Shown here piece by piece: positions 43,723 through 54,395 of a stretch of DNA of 64,000 bases. The number at the start of each line of letters is the position of its first letter. The stretch's first letter is position 1. The notes under the pieces were generated by a model that was not told where the DNA came from, made no database searches, and saw only the letters and a program-made list of their open reading frames with translations. The DNA is from Chlorobium sp. (GTDB taxonomy: Bacteria; Bacteroidota; Chlorobiia; Chlorobiales; Chlorobiaceae), in assembly GCA_005862225.1 (NCBI GenBank), contig SZXV01000002.1, forward strand, positions 682,001-746,000, given 5' to 3'. Position numbers and translations under genes: made by a program.

Positions 43723-45687
43723 CTAAAGAGCAACAGGTGCTGACAGCGCTCCGGTCGGACAACTTTCAGTCATGATGGAAATGTCCACGCGGTCACGCTC
43801 CTCAAGCATACGTACGCAAATTCCGCAGTCAACGCACTTTTCCCGTTCCATTTTTATCTCAGCATTTTCGGCTTTGTAAAATCCCGAATGGTCATGCTTT
43901 TGGGTCGTATGAACGGGGAGGAAACGAGAGGCAAGTTCCCTCAGACGGCAGTCGTTGATGGCGTTACATTTGCAACGGAGACATCGCTCTGCTTCCTGAC
44001 GGGCCAAAGCTTCGGTGTAACCTGTCACCACTTCATGAAAACTATTTGTGCGTACAGAGGGAGATAACTCGGGAATTGCAACTCTTGAAGCTGCATTTTT
44101 TTGCCGGTAAAAGGTCTCCGGGGCTTCGTCTCTTGCTCCGTAGGATGAATTGAAGAGAATTGTTGGAGCGGTAACCATATCACCGTTTAAAAAGAGGTTG
44201 ATGGCGTGAGCTGCCCGTTTTCCCTGTTCAACGGCGCGGATGGCGGTATCAGAGCCCGTGACGCAATCTCCTCCGGCAAAAAGCCATGGTATTTCTGATT
44301 GCAGGGTGCCTGGATTCACGATCAGTTCGCCTGATTGTCCGACCTCAATGCAGGCGGTCTGAGCCACAGCGTGATCAATCTGCTGGCCGATTGCCGAGAT
44401 GATGGTATCGGCTGTTATGGTGAACTCCGAGCCTTCTACCGGAACAGGTTTTCTTCGTCCTGAGGCGTCAAGTGCACCCGGCTGCATGGTTATAGCGGTT
44501 ATTTCAAGTGCTCCATTGACACTCCTGATTGCCGTTGGTGCGGCCCACTCCATAAGACGTATGCCTTCAGTCAGAGCTTCCTGAATTTCGGAGGCGTTTG
44601 CGGGCATCTCTTTTCTGGAACGACGATAAAGGATAGTGACGGTCGATGCACCAAGCCGAAGCGCTGTTCTTGCGGCATCAATCGCAGTGTTGCCACCGCC
44701 GGTTACCACAACCAGTTTGCCGGGATAAGGTTGCTTCCCAGTTGCAGCGCTGCGAAGAAACTCTATGCCGCTGATAACGCCCGGCTTCTCTTCACCCGGA
44801 ATCTTCATGGCGGCGGCCTTTTGTGCTCCGACGGCAAGAAAGACGGCATCAAAATTTTCCTGAAGCGTCTCAAGGGTGACATCGTGACCGAAAGTGGTGT
44901 TGAACCTGAACTTCAGCCCCATATCAATCAGGGTTGCAATGTCGTTTTCAAGAACCGCATCTGGCAGCCTGAAACGGGGGATTCCATAACGCATCATTCC
45001 GCCAGCCTTTGCGCTGGCTTCGAGAATAGTCACTTCGTGTCCGTTGCACAGCAGAAACCATGCGGCGGAAAGACCGGCAGGTCCTGAGCCGACAATAGCC
45101 ACCTTTTTGCCTGATTTCCCGGGAATTTGAGGGATAAATCGATCTGTTTTTTCACTGTCCCTGTCCGAGGCATAACGTTTCAGGGCACAAATTGAAACTG
45201 GCTCATCAATCCCATGCCTTCTGCACTCATCTTCGCAGGGGGCCGGGCAGATTCTGCCGAGAATACCCGGCAATGGAATGGTTTGTTTGATAATCTCTAT
45301 GGCAAGCTCATCGTTATGTTGCGCAATGGCTGCAACAAAGTCAGGAATATTGCATCCCGCAGGGCAAGTGATTTCACAGGGGCCCATGCAGTCTCCGTCA
45401 TGCTCCTGAATGATTCTCTCAAGGCTCTGCCGCCTCATGGCATTGAGTGTCTCGTTTTCGGTTTCGATGACCATCCCCTCTGATACTGGTGTGTCACATG
45501 CCGGAACAAAACGGTTTTTTCCCTTGATCTCTACAATGCACATCCAGCATGAACCTGTCTCTTCAAGAGATTTATGAAAGCAGAGCGTCGGGATAACGAT
45601 GCCCGCAGCAGTTGCCGCTGCCAGAATTGATGTGCCCGGCGCCGCAGTAACCGCCTGCCGGTTGATTGTCAGTGAGAGTTGATTCAT
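43723..45687 (-). CDS. Fe-S flavoprotein: ferredoxin + GltD-like oxidoreductase + 4Fe-4S fusion
   Basis: A 654-residue soluble oxidoreductase. Residues 1-75 are a [2Fe-2S] domain (C36, C47, C50, C64) as in NuoG/HydA-type subunits. Four more cysteines lie at 100-112 ([15 protein letters not shown]). From about 120 to 550 it is like the glutamate synthase small subunit, with the FAD loop [17 protein letters not shown] and the NAD(P) loop [18 protein letters not shown]-terminal part adds [12 protein letters not shown] and [11 protein letters not shown] with a distal SCPTG for another cluster. It probably moves electrons between NAD(P)H and ferredoxin-type carriers. Its start overlaps the ispH stop by four bases; IspH needs such electrons, but a direct link is only inferred. 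Confidence 0.85.
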   Translation of the reverse strand: MNQLSLTINRQAVTAAPGTSILAAATAAGIVIPTLCFHKSLEETGSCWMCIVEIKGKNRFVPACDTPVSEGMVIETENETLNAMRRQSLERIIQEHDGDCMGPCEITCPAGCNIPDFVAAIAQHNDELAIEIIKQTIPLPGILGRICPAPCEDECRRHGIDEPVSICALKRYASDRDSEKTDRFIPQIPGKSGKKVAIVGSGPAGLSAAWFLLCNGHEVTILEASAKAGGMMRYGIPRFRLPDAVLENDIATLIDMGLKFRFNTTFGHDVTLETLQENFDAVFLAVGAQKAAAMKIPGEEKPGVISGIEFLRSAATGKQPYPGKLVVVTGGGNTAIDAARTALRLGASTVTILYRRSRKEMPANASEIQEALTEGIRLMEWAAPTAIRSVNGALEITAITMQPGALDASGRRKPVPVEGSEFTITADTIISAIGQQIDHAVAQTACIEVGQSGELIVNPGTLQSEIPWLFAGGDCVTGSDTAIRAVEQGKRAAHAINLFLNGDMVTAPTILFNSSYGARDEAPETFYRQKNAASRVAIPELSPSVRTNSFHEVVTGYTEALARQEAERCLRCKCNAINDCRLRELASRFLPVHTTQKHDHSGFYKAENAEIKMEREKCVDCGICVRMLEERDRVDISIMTESCPTGALSAPVAL

Positions 45688-46670
45688 TCGCTGTGTTGTG
45701 AAGAGTGTTTCTGAGCGAAGTTCTGTTCAAGATAGAGAGCCACTTGTTCAAGATGCCACATTGGCGTAGAGGTGGCGCCACAGACACCGACACTCTTGAT
45801 GGCATGACCGTCGTTGCCGTTCATCCAGCTCTCCTGAATTTCATCAATATCTTCGATAAAGAAACTGCGAGGGTTTGCTTCCTTGCAGATATGATAAAGC
45901 ACCTGGCCGTTTGAACTTTTTTTACCCGCCACAAAGATGATCACATCATTTGCCAGAGAGAAGTCATGCAGCTTCTGGTTCCGGCTCGATACCTGACGGC
46001 AGATCGTATCCTTGAAAACATAAGAAGGCATGGGAAGAACTCCGGTCATCTCTGCGGTAATGTCAATATCCCGGATTGCCATCCAGGGTGCTGCTTCTGC
46101 GGAGTGCGCCTCGGCAAAACGTGCTTCAAGATTTGCTTTCAGCTCATAAAATCCTGGGACGTCCATAGTGGTCTGGGAGATCAGCGCTGTTTTTTTTGCC
46201 GGTTCAAGACCTTTTATCTCCTTTGGATCACTGAGGTCTGCATGTTTGATGATAATAGCGCTGTTGTTGCACTGGCCGTTGATACCGATAACTTCGGGAT
46301 GGGTATGTTTGCCGTAAATGACAATCTGGTAGCCAAGTTCAAACAGTAATCTCGTGGTGCGCTGAAGTCTGGAGACAACCGGGCAGGTGGTGTCAGTAAT
46401 GGTCAGATTGTTCTCTTTGGCTACAATGTAGGTTGAGGGTGGCTCGCCATGAGCCCTGACCAGCACCTGGGCATTGTTGAGTTCCTTGAAAGCCGTTTCA
46501 TCAACAGTGACAAGACCAAGCTGCTCAAGACGTTTTACCTCAACCTCATTATGGACGACATCACCGAACGAGTACAATCCTCCCAGCTCCTGAAGCTTTT
46601 CTTCAGCCGCGTTGATGGTTCCCTGTACTCCAATGCAGAAACCCGATGATGTTCTGTCGAGATTTACTTT
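45684..46670 (-). CDS. ispH: 4-hydroxy-3-methylbut-2-enyl diphosphate reductase
   Basis: IspH (LytB) makes IPP and DMAPP, the last step of the MEP isoprenoid pathway, using an Fe-S cluster. It shows [20 protein letters not shown] with the first cluster cysteine, [20 protein letters not shown] with the second, [16 protein letters not shown], and [13 protein letters not shown] near the end. The start is the ATG at 46670; an ATG six codons upstream is possible. It is coupled by a 4-base overlap to the Fe-S flavoprotein gene. Phototrophs use the pathway for carotenoid and chlorophyll tails. Confidence 0.95.
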   Translation of the reverse strand, partial: KVNLDRTSSGFCIGVQGTINAAEEKLQELGGLYSFGDVVHNEVEVKRLEQLGLVTVDETAFKELNNAQVLVRAHGEPPSTYIVAKENNLTITDTTCPVVSRLQRTTRLLFELGYQIVIYGKHTHPEVIGINGQCNNSAIIIKHADLSDPKEIKGLEPAKKTALISQTTMDVPGFYELKANLEARFAEAHSAEAAPWMAIRDIDITAEMTGVLPMPSYVFKDTICRQVSSRNQKLHDFSLANDVIIFVAGKKSSNGQVLYHICKEANPRSFFIEDIDEIQESWMNGNDGHAIKSVGVCGATSTPMWHLEQVALYLEQNFAQKHSSQHSE

Positions 46671-46702
46671 CATGCCGTGCACTTTCATTAACCGTTACAA
46701 CG

Positions 46703-47521
46703 TTATACCTCCACCAGGTCAACATCAGGGAGTTCCGAGCCCATGAAAAGCTGGTAGAGCATACTGAATTTTTGAGGCAGATCGCTGACAAGAAGGTGTG
46801 GTACCGATGCTTTCCCGGAGCGATTGAGCAAACCTGACTCCGAGAGAAGTTCTCTGGTTCTTAAAGCTACCGCTTCAGCCGAATCAATAATATGGATGCC
46901 GCCGCCAATGGTCTCTTCGATGACCTGGCGAAGAATCGGGTAGTGTGTGCAGCCAAGAACCAGCGTATCAATGTCCTGCTTTCTGATCTCTCCCAGATAA
47001 TGTTCAGCGACCAGTTTTGTCACAGGATGATTGATAAAACCTTCCTCAGCCAGAGGCACAAACAAAGGACAGGCTTGTGAGATCACCTCAATATCAGGAT
47101 CAAGCTGATTGATGGCGCAGGCGTATGCGTTTGAACAGACTGTTGCCTGGGTTCCAATAACCCCGATCCGGTTGTTGTTGGTCCATTCGACGGCCAGTTT
47201 CGCTCCAGATTTGAGTACTCCGATGACCGGGATATTTCCACACGATTTTTCAACAACATCGAGGGCCAGCGCAGAGACTGTGTTGCATGCAACAATAATG
47301 ACTTTCGGCTGATACCTCATGAGAATGGCGGTATCATCAGCAGCATACTTGCGGATGGTAACCTGTGATTTCGGGCCGTACGGAACCCGGGCGGTATCGC
47401 CAAAGTAGATAAGACGCTCAGAGGGCAGAGCCGCCTGTATCGCCTTGACAACAGTCAGTCCGCCAATACCCGAGTCAAAAATTCCGATTGGGTTTTCTGA
47501 ATTCAATTGTTCAATTGACAA
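46703..47521 (-). CDS. murI: Glutamate racemase
   Basis: MurI supplies D-glutamate for peptidoglycan. The 272-residue protein has [31 protein letters not shown], the first catalytic cysteine in [11 protein letters not shown] near residue 80, and the second in [10 protein letters not shown] near 193. There is no ATG at the 5' end: the frame begins with a TTG at 47521 inside a 7-bp repeat tract, followed by another TTG four codons later ([12 protein letters not shown]). The exact start is therefore uncertain, though the core is complete. Confidence 0.93.
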   Translation of the reverse strand: MSIEQLNSENPIGIFDSGIGGLTVVKAIQAALPSERLIYFGDTARVPYGPKSQVTIRKYAADDTAILMRYQPKVIIVACNTVSALALDVVEKSCGNIPVIGVLKSGAKLAVEWTNNNRIGVIGTQATVCSNAYACAINQLDPDIEVISQACPLFVPLAEEGFINHPVTKLVAEHYLGEIRKQDIDTLVLGCTHYPILRQVIEETIGGGIHIIDSAEAVALRTRELLSESGLLNRSGKASVPHLLVSDLPQKFSMLYQLFMGSELPDVDLVEV

Positions 47522-47590
47522 TTGACAGTTGATAATGGAGATGTGACAATTTTGAATCGTTCATTATCCATTATCCATTGTCCATTATTA
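47504..47590. repeat. Degenerate 7-bp repeats at 5' end of murI
   Basis: The tract contains near-heptamers such as ACAATTG, ACAGTTG and ATAATGG, and then CATTATC twice, CATTGTC and CATTATT. The units resemble those at 35747-35775. It fills the 73-base gap between ychF and murI and covers the murI start codon. Confidence 0.7.
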
Positions 47591-47594
47591 AAGC

Positions 47595-48686
47595 CTATAC
47601 GTTAAAGCGAAAAACAATCACATCACCATCTTTGACAATGTACTCTTTTCCTTCCGAGCGAAGCTTTCCGGCGACCTTGACCTTCTGCTCTGAACCAAGT
47701 TCAATCAGGTCCCGGTAGAACATTACTTCAGCACGAATAAATCCTTTCTCAAAATCAGAATGAATGGCGCCTGCCGCTTCCGGTGCAGCCGCACCCTTGC
47801 GGATAGTCCAGGCATGAACCTCTTTTTCTCCAGCCGTAAAGTAAGTCTGAAGCCCAAGCAGGTCATAGGCGGTTTTAATCAGGCGGTCAAGGCCTGACGT
47901 ATGCAGGCCAAGGCTCTCAAGAAATTCAGGTCGCTCCTCTTCAGGCAGTTCGGCTATTTCAGCCTCTGTCTTTGCGCTGATGACAAGCATTTTTGCACCG
48001 GATGCTGCCGCAATGGCCGCAACTTTTTCGGTATAGCTGTTGCCATCAGGAAGATCGCTTTCTGCCACGTTTGCAGCAAAAAGAATTGGTTTCGATGTCA
48101 ACAGAAAGAACTGCCGCGCTATAACCTGATCATCATGGGTTTCAAGAATTTTTCGTACCGGAATGCCTGCGCTGAGGCCGCTGATAATTTTCTCCGCAAC
48201 CTCAAGTTGCTGAAGAAGCTCTTTCTCTTTTCTGGCATTTTTTCTGAGTCTTTCAATGCGGCGCTCCATGCTGTCAAGATCGGCCAGCATCAGTTCAGTC
48301 TCAATAGTAACAATATCGTCCGCAGGGTCAATTCTTCCCTCAACATGGATAATGTTATCATCGTCAAAACACCGGACGACATGCACAATGGCATCAACCT
48401 CCCGGATATGCGAGAGAAACTGGTTACCAAGTCCTTCGCCTTTGCTTGCTCCCTTGACAAGACCGGCAATATCAACAATTTCAAGGGTGGCAGGCACCAG
48501 AGTCGGCGTTTTTACAACATTGGCAATCTGCTGCATTCGTTCGTCCGGGACAAGGACGGTTCCGACATTTGGTTCAATGGTACAGAAAGGGTAGTTGGCA
48601 GCTTCAGCCTGTTTTGCCGTAATGGCATTGAAAAGCGTTGATTTTCCGACGTTTGGGAGTCCGACAATGCCGCAGCGAAGTGACAT
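47595..48686 (-). CDS. ychF: Ribosome-binding GTPase/ATPase YchF
   Basis: YchF (OLA1-type) is a ribosome-associated P-loop NTPase that prefers ATP. The 363-residue protein opens with [20 protein letters not shown] (Walker A). It shows [21 protein letters not shown] (G3 region, split here as DIAGL), HVVRCFDD, a NVAESDLP region in place of the NKxD motif, and the C-terminal TGS domain with [20 protein letters not shown]. Length and motifs are complete. Confidence 0.96.
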   Translation of the reverse strand: MSLRCGIVGLPNVGKSTLFNAITAKQAEAANYPFCTIEPNVGTVLVPDERMQQIANVVKTPTLVPATLEIVDIAGLVKGASKGEGLGNQFLSHIREVDAIVHVVRCFDDDNIIHVEGRIDPADDIVTIETELMLADLDSMERRIERLRKNARKEKELLQQLEVAEKIISGLSAGIPVRKILETHDDQVIARQFFLLTSKPILFAANVAESDLPDGNSYTEKVAAIAAASGAKMLVISAKTEAEIAELPEEERPEFLESLGLHTSGLDRLIKTAYDLLGLQTYFTAGEKEVHAWTIRKGAAAPEAAGAIHSDFEKGFIRAEVMFYRDLIELGSEQKVKVAGKLRSEGKEYIVKDGDVIVFRFNV

Positions 48687-48791
48687 AAATAAAAGATTTG
48701 TTGGAAGAAGCTTGCCCGAGAAACAAGGGTTTTAACATGTAACTAATATGTTTGGAAAAAGCAAATTTTTTTTATAAAATAACAGGCTAAA

Positions 48792-49511
48792 TTGAAACTG
48801 CTCCATAAATCAGGAATCAGGAAAAAGCATATCATTATTGCGATAGATGGGCCGGCTGCATCCGGAAAAAGTACAACAGCCCGGAAAGTGGCGCAGCGGC
48901 TTGGGTATACCTATATTGATACCGGTGCCATGTACCGGTCAGTAACACTCAAGGCCCTGCGGCAGGGAGTTCTGGATGAAGTAAGGCGCTTTCCTGAGAA
49001 CATTGCCGATCTCCTTCAGGAGATTACCATACATTTTGATGGTGACACTGTTTTGCTTGATGGTCGCGATGTAACCAGTGATATCCGGGATAATCGTGTC
49101 AGTCGCGAAGTTAGTTTTATCAGCTCACTCAAGCCTGTTCGCGATAAACTCGTGGAAATGCAGCAGGAGCTTGGACGACAGGGCTCAGTGGTGATGGATG
49201 GAAGGGATATCGGCACGGTCGTCTTTCCTGATGCGGAACTGAAAATTTTTCTTGTCGCTGACGCCCGCGAAAGGGCAAGACGGAGGTATGCTGAACTGGT
49301 TGCTAAATCTCCTGAGGGCAGCGAGTATCCTGATATTGATCAGCTTGAAGAGGAGATAAAGAGAAGAGATCGGGATGATGAAGAACGTGAACATGCTCCA
49401 TTGAAAAAACATCCTGAGGCGTACGAAATTGATACATCCAGCTTGACCATAGAGCGTCAGGTTGACAGCGTTTATTCTCTTGCTGTGGATATACAGAAGA
49501 GAGGCCGGTAA
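48792..49511 (+). CDS. cmk: Cytidylate kinase
   Basis: Cmk phosphorylates CMP and dCMP. The protein has [20 protein letters not shown] (P-loop), [39 protein letters not shown] and [11 protein letters not shown]. There is no ATG at the 5' end; the frame starts with a TTG at 48792 (239 residues) and the conserved part begins about 12 codons later. rpsA follows in the same direction, a widespread cmk-rpsA pairing. The 104 bases between rpsA and cmk hold the rpsA leader. Confidence 0.93.
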   Translation: MKLLHKSGIRKKHIIIAIDGPAASGKSTTARKVAQRLGYTYIDTGAMYRSVTLKALRQGVLDEVRRFPENIADLLQEITIHFDGDTVLLDGRDVTSDIRDNRVSREVSFISSLKPVRDKLVEMQQELGRQGSVVMDGRDIGTVVFPDAELKIFLVADARERARRRYAELVAKSPEGSEYPDIDQLEEEIKRRDRDDEEREHAPLKKHPEAYEIDTSSLTIERQVDSVYSLAVDIQKRGR

Positions 49512-49614
49512 GGGACTCCGGAATTTTTTTTCATTTTTTTATTAACCATAAAACCTCTGGCCGATATCTCTCGCGGCAGGCAGGCTAACTACAAGAGAGG
49601 AAGGAAAAAATTTA

Positions 49615-51399
49615 ATGGCAGAAGCATTTACACAGGCACACGAAAAAAAGGTCAAGGAAAGACCCGCAAGAAAGAAACTCAAATTTTTTGCGCATTACGA
49701 GCCCGCCGAGCTTGCATTGATGGAGAAGCTTTATTCGAGCACCCTCAATGAAATTACTGAAGATGAGATTATCAAGGGCCGAATTGTTTCGATATCAAAC
49801 AAGGATGTCACCATTGATGTCGGCTTTAAATCTGAGGGTATTGTCTCTCTGCTTGAGTTCCGGGCGGAAGATGAGGTCAAGGTTGGCGATGATGTTGAGG
49901 TCTATCTTGAGAACATCGAAGACAAGATGGGGCAGCTCATTCTTTCCAAGAAGAAAGCTGATGTTCTGAGAATCTGGGACAGAATCTATGATTCAATTGA
50001 AAATGACACCATCATCAATGGCAAGATTATCAATCGCGTCAAAGGTGGCATGACGGTTTCACTTTCCGGTGTCGAGGCCTTCCTTCCTGGTTCACAGATT
50101 GATGTTAAACCGGTACGTGATTTCGACGCTCTTGTCGGTCAGACCATGGACTTCAGGGTTGTCAAAATCAATCCCGTCACCCAGAATATTGTTGTCAGTC
50201 ATAAAGTTATTCTCGAAGAGGCTTATGCAGCCCGTCGTGAAGAGATGCTTGCAAATATCAAGGTGGGTATGGTTCTTGAAGGCACCGTCAAGAATATTAC
50301 CGATTTCGGTATCTTTGTCGATCTTGGTGGTCTTGATGGTTTGGTGCACATCACCGACATCACATGGGGCAGAATCAACCATCCTTCAGAGGTTGTTGAT
50401 CTTGACCAGCCGATCAAGGTTGTTGTTGTCGGCTTCGACGAGAACACCAAGAGAGTCTCGCTGGGCATGAAGCAGCTCGAATCTCATCCGTGGGAAAATA
50501 TTGAGATCAAGTACCCTGTTGGTTCAAAAGCCCAGGGCCGTGTTGTCTCGATTACCGATTACGGCGCTTTTGTCGAAATTGAGAAAGGTATCGAGGGTCT
50601 TGTCCACATCTCAGAGATGAGCTGGACACAGCATATCAAGCATCCGGGTCAGTTTGTCACCCTTGGGCAGGAAGTTGAGTGTGTTATCCTTAACATCGAC
50701 AAGGATCATACCAAACTTTCTCTTTCCATGAAACGGGTCAACGAGGATCCATGGATTGCGCTGTCCGAGAAATATATTGAGAACTCACTGCATAAAGGAA
50801 CAGTCAGCAACATCACTGATTTCGGTGTGTTTGTTGAGCTTGAGCCAGGTGTCGATGGACTGGTTCATATCTCCGATCTTTCATGGACCAAGAAAATCCG
50901 CCATCCAAGTGAGCTGGTCAAAAAAAATCAGGAACTTGAAGTCAAGGTGCTGAAATTTGATGTGCATGCCCGTCGTATTGCTCTCGGTCACAAGCAGATC
51001 AATCCTGATCCATGGGATGAGTTTGAACAGAAATATGCAGTAGGCTCAGAGACTCCCGGTCAGATTTCACAGATCATTGAAAAGGGCGTCATCGTGATAC
51101 TTCCTGGTGATGTTGATGGTTTTGTGCCGGTATCGCACCTTCTTCAGGGCGGAGTCAAGGATATTCACTCCTCCTTTAAAATCGGTGATGAACTGCCACT
51201 CAGGGTCATTGAATTTGACAAAGAGAACAAGCGCATCATTCTGTCTGCCCTTGAATATTTCAAGGACAAGAACAAGGAAGAGATTGAGGCCTACCTTGCA
51301 GCTCATCCTAACGAAAAGAGGGAGATTGAGGCTGCTACCGCTGAACTTGAGCCTCCGGTCAAGTCAGGCGACAAAAAAGGTGGTGAACCAAGAGTGTGA
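49615..51399 (+). CDS. rpsA: 30S ribosomal protein S1
   Basis: S1 unwinds mRNA and delivers it to the 30S subunit. The 594-residue protein has six S1 (OB-fold) repeats; the clearest read [19 protein letters not shown]-like ([12 protein letters not shown] near 222), [17 protein letters not shown] (near 307), [17 protein letters not shown] (near 394) and [14 protein letters not shown] (near 482). A purine-rich ribosome site (AGAGGAAGG) stands before the ATG. A strong terminator follows. The leader of 100 bases may hold autoregulation, as in other bacteria, but no specific element is visible. Confidence 0.97.
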   Translation: MAEAFTQAHEKKVKERPARKKLKFFAHYEPAELALMEKLYSSTLNEITEDEIIKGRIVSISNKDVTIDVGFKSEGIVSLLEFRAEDEVKVGDDVEVYLENIEDKMGQLILSKKKADVLRIWDRIYDSIENDTIINGKIINRVKGGMTVSLSGVEAFLPGSQIDVKPVRDFDALVGQTMDFRVVKINPVTQNIVVSHKVILEEAYAARREEMLANIKVGMVLEGTVKNITDFGIFVDLGGLDGLVHITDITWGRINHPSEVVDLDQPIKVVVVGFDENTKRVSLGMKQLESHPWENIEIKYPVGSKAQGRVVSITDYGAFVEIEKGIEGLVHISEMSWTQHIKHPGQFVTLGQEVECVILNIDKDHTKLSLSMKRVNEDPWIALSEKYIENSLHKGTVSNITDFGVFVELEPGVDGLVHISDLSWTKKIRHPSELVKKNQELEVKVLKFDVHARRIALGHKQINPDPWDEFEQKYAVGSETPGQISQIIEKGVIVILPGDVDGFVPVSHLLQGGVKDIHSSFKIGDELPLRVIEFDKENKRIILSALEYFKDKNKEEIEAYLAAHPNEKREIEAATAELEPPVKSGDKKGGEPRV

Positions 51400-51432
51400 G
51401 CCCGATAACTCACTCCTGTTTTACTCAGTATG

Positions 51433-51467
51433 AAAAAAGCCTTCTCTGTTTCAGGGAAGGCTTTTTT
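51433..51467. terminator. Bidirectional terminator between rpsA and era
   Basis: AAAAAAGCCTTC and GAAGGCTTTTTT form a 12-bp stem around an 11-base loop, with A and T runs on either side. It serves convergent rpsA and era; the era stop codon is two bases beyond it. Confidence 0.93.
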
Positions 51468-51469
51468 CG

Positions 51470-52390
51470 TTAATATCCATAACTCTTCAACAGGTTGTTT
51501 TTCTTTCGCCAGTCGGGTCGGACTTTTATAAAAAGCTCAAGAAAAACCGGTCTGCCGAGCATCTCCTCAATATCTTTTCTTGCTGTCTGTCCAAGTTTTT
51601 TCAGTGCAGCCCCTTTGCTCCCGATCAGAATCTGTTTCTGCGTTTCACGCTCAACAACCACCGAACAACGGATAAGATCCTTTCTTGCTGGATCGTTTTC
51701 ATGCTGTTCCTTGAACTCGTCTATGACAACTTCGGTCGAATAGGGTACTTCGCGTCCGTAGAGAAGAAATATCTTTTCACGGATGATTTCACTGACAAAA
51801 AATCGTTCAGGAGCTGTGCTGAGCGTATCTTCCGGATAGAGCGGATAGTTGAGCGGCAGAAAGGGACTTATCGTTTCAACAAGTTTGGGGAGGTTCGTGC
51901 CATTCAGGGCTGAAACAGAGAGAACAGCGGCAGGGTTCCAGGTGTTTCTGACAAACTCTTCAGCCAGAAGCTGACGATCTTCATTGACCAGATCACATTT
52001 ATTGAGCACGGTAATAACTGGTTTGCCGGCAGGTTTCAGCCACTGGCTGAAAAGCTCCTCGGCAAACTCTCTGTCGAAATAATTTTTTTTACCCGAATAC
52101 GGCAGCAAGGCCAGAACAATATCAGCATCTTTCAGGGTATCGCGAATAACCGCAAGCATTGATTCATGAAGCTTTTGCTGTGGTTTCATGATCCCGGGAG
52201 TATCCAGAAAGATAATCTGGCAGTTATCGTTATGATATATGCCTGTGATTTTCTTTCGCGTTGTTTGTGGTTTAGGAGTGACAATGGAAAGCTTGTAGTC
52301 GAGAAGCCCGTTCAGAAGGGTTGATTTACCGGCATTGGGCGGGCCGATGATCATGGCGAAGCCGCAGGAAAAAGAAGATAGTGCCATCAA
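51470..52390 (-). CDS. era: GTPase Era
   Basis: Era is a Ras-like GTPase needed for 16S rRNA maturation. The 306-residue protein has [19 protein letters not shown] (P-loop), [10 protein letters not shown] (G3), TVLNKCDLV (G4) and a C-terminal KH domain with [21 protein letters not shown] (around the GxxG loop) and [16 protein letters not shown] second Met directly after the first is an alternative start. It is divergent from rodA. Confidence 0.95.
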   Translation of the reverse strand: MMALSSFSCGFAMIIGPPNAGKSTLLNGLLDYKLSIVTPKPQTTRKKITGIYHNDNCQIIFLDTPGIMKPQQKLHESMLAVIRDTLKDADIVLALLPYSGKKNYFDREFAEELFSQWLKPAGKPVITVLNKCDLVNEDRQLLAEEFVRNTWNPAAVLSVSALNGTNLPKLVETISPFLPLNYPLYPEDTLSTAPERFFVSEIIREKIFLLYGREVPYSTEVVIDEFKEQHENDPARKDLIRCSVVVERETQKQILIGSKGAALKKLGQTARKDIEEMLGRPVFLELFIKVRPDWRKKNNLLKSYGY

Positions 52391-52482
52391 AGATTTTTAT
52401 GAGAGGTTCAAGCTGTTTACACAACTAAATAGTAAATTATAAGCTTCCCTGATAATGAAAAAAGGTAAATGCAAATACTGTG

Positions 52483-53742
52483 ATGGAAAAACAAAGCAAA
52501 CTTGATCAGTGGCTTCTTGTTTCGATGGCAGGACTGCTTGTTTTGGGGCTGATGGCCGTTTATAGCGCGACCAATGGAACTGGAGAAACGACACTCTTTT
52601 ACCGGCAGCTTTCATGGTGCATGATTGGTATTGTTGCTGTGGCACTTGTCTATTTCAATGATGCCCGTATTCTCAGGGATAATTCCTATATGCTTTATAT
52701 CATCGGAATTGCGCTGCTTGTTGCTGTTCTGATTTTCGGGAGAAAAATTGCAGGCCAGACAAGCTGGATGAAAATAGGATTTTTCAGTTTTCAGCCTTCT
52801 GAAATCGCAAAGATAGCAACGATTCTTGCGATGGCAAGATTTCTGTCCGATGATGAAACTGATATAACTTTAATACAACATCTCTTTATTGCTCTCGCAA
52901 TGGCATTTATTCCTGTCTTGCTGATTATGCTGCAACCGGACATGGGTACAATGCTTACCATTTTGCCTTTTGTGGCCGTTATGTTGATTATGGCCGGTTT
53001 TGATATTTATATCCTTATGCTGATTACATTTCCCTTTATTCTGATGGTTGCCGGGTTCTTCAATATTTATTTTATTATTGCTCTTGCACTGCTAATGTTT
53101 CTGGCACTTTTTCTGGAACATAAAAAAATCCAGCTTCATCAACTGTTTATTTTGGGCCCAGGTCTTGCTGCAAGTCTGTTTATGCATCGTTTTTCCAATG
53201 AAATACTTAAACCTCATCAGATAAAACGCATTCAGACATTTATTGATCCGATGTCGGATCCCCAGGGTGCAGGATATAATGCGCTGCAGGCTAAAATTGC
53301 AATAAGTTCAGGCGGTTTTTTCGGTAAAGGGTTTCTTGAAGGGACACAGACGCAACTACGTTTTATTCCGGCTCAATGGACAGATTTCATATTTTGTGTT
53401 ATAGCTGAAGAGCTTGGCTTTATTGGAGCATCACTCATGCTCGCTCTCTATCTTGTGCTGATTCTCAGGTTAATATGGATCATGTTTTCAATCCATAACA
53501 AGTTTGTGGAGCTCACACTTGGTGGATTTGTCACTCTGCTTTTTGTTCATGTCGTCATTAATATTGGCATGACTGTTGGTCTTATTCCGGTGATTGGCGT
53601 ACCCCTTCCATTTGTCTCTTATGGAGGCTCTTCTTTGCTGGGCAATATGATTATGGTCGGATTGGCACTAAATTTTGTTCGGAATAAAAGAAATCTGGGG
53701 TATCATGGTGGGCTGGAACCAAGAAAAAAAAGCGCACCGTGA
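52483..53742 (+). CDS. rodA: Rod-shape peptidoglycan glycosyltransferase RodA
   Basis: A SEDS-family membrane enzyme that polymerises glycan strands during elongation. The 419-residue protein has about ten membrane helices and the family stretches [43 protein letters not shown] (catalytic-region Asp), [28 protein letters not shown] split over 270-300, [14 protein letters not shown] and [23 protein letters not shown] at 52480 precedes the ATG at 52483; the ATG is more likely. A candidate promoter TTTACA/TATAAG lies at about 52417-52444. Confidence 0.93.
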   Translation: MEKQSKLDQWLLVSMAGLLVLGLMAVYSATNGTGETTLFYRQLSWCMIGIVAVALVYFNDARILRDNSYMLYIIGIALLVAVLIFGRKIAGQTSWMKIGFFSFQPSEIAKIATILAMARFLSDDETDITLIQHLFIALAMAFIPVLLIMLQPDMGTMLTILPFVAVMLIMAGFDIYILMLITFPFILMVAGFFNIYFIIALALLMFLALFLEHKKIQLHQLFILGPGLAASLFMHRFSNEILKPHQIKRIQTFIDPMSDPQGAGYNALQAKIAISSGGFFGKGFLEGTQTQLRFIPAQWTDFIFCVIAEELGFIGASLMLALYLVLILRLIWIMFSIHNKFVELTLGGFVTLLFVHVVINIGMTVGLIPVIGVPLPFVSYGGSSLLGNMIMVGLALNFVRNKRNLGYHGGLEPRKKSAP

Positions 53743-53755
53743 TGCGCTTTTTTTT
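53724..53755. terminator. Bidirectional terminator overlapping the rodA stop codon
   Basis: AAAAAAAAGCGCA and TGCGCTTTTTTTT form the stem, with the rodA TGA (53740-53742) in its loop. The final rodA codons (RKKSAP) are encoded by the left arm. The gene on the right is convergent. Confidence 0.9.
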
Positions 53756-53777
53756 CATATTTTTCCGGCGTGAAACG

Positions 53778-54233
53778 TTACTTTATTTTATAGACAAAGC
53801 GCTTGCCCTCTTTGCCTGCAGGAACACGTTCGATTTCATCATCATCGACACCGTATTTATTAAACCAGAGACTGACGGTCGTTCCTTTGGTATCGAGAGC
53901 CTCAGCAATATCGCGAGGTTTAAAGCTTTTGTCAGGATTTGAACGAAGTAACTCTTTTATTGAAGCACCAAGCTGGCCACGTCCAAATTTTTGGCTGCTG
54001 GGTTGGGCCGGGGCAGCACCTTCAAGCTTTGAAAGATTTGTTTCAAGCTTTTTTATGATTGTTGCAAGTTCATCTTCCAGAGGTCTGATTTTCTCCTGAT
54101 ACTCTGTTTGAATCTGACAGATTTCGGCCTGCAACCTTTTTTTCTCTTCGACCAGTGATTGAAAATGATCAATCCTCTGAATAAAAAGGTCATATTTGTC
54201 AGGCGATCCACTTTCTCTTTTTATGATATTCAT
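53778..54233 (-). CDS. Coiled-coil protein with C-terminal winged-helix-like domain
   Basis: A 151-residue protein. Residues 15-75 form a coiled coil (EEKKRLQAEICQIQTEYQEK). After a Pro/Ser linker, residues 88-150 look like a winged helix: SIKELLRSNPDKSFKPRDIAEAL, TTVSLWFNKYG, and a basic wing AGKEGKRFVYKIK. This suggests a DNA-binding protein or chromatin-like regulator. The family is not recognised. It lies between rodA and mtaB without an operon link. Confidence 0.7.
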   Translation of the reverse strand: MNIIKRESGSPDKYDLFIQRIDHFQSLVEEKKRLQAEICQIQTEYQEKIRPLEDELATIIKKLETNLSKLEGAAPAQPSSQKFGRGQLGASIKELLRSNPDKSFKPRDIAEALDTKGTTVSLWFNKYGVDDDEIERVPAGKEGKRFVYKIK

Positions 54234-54395
54234 AGTCTTTTCTATTTTTGTTAATTCGTATTATTTTAATGCGAGCTAAATATATAACAATATCCTTATC
54301 TCTGCAAAATGATATTATTTGTCATTGTTACTCTTGTCTTCGATGTTTTTAATATGGCGACACGTGTTTTCAGAGTATGACAATACAGGAAAAAT

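Noticed and set aside
35747-47590. CRISPR-like repeats
   Set aside because: The heptamer tracts have no spacers or long conserved repeats, and no cas genes are in the window.
47901-48641. 246-codon open frame on the + strand
   Set aside because: It lies fully opposite ychF, which has complete motifs; the antisense product shows no domain pattern.
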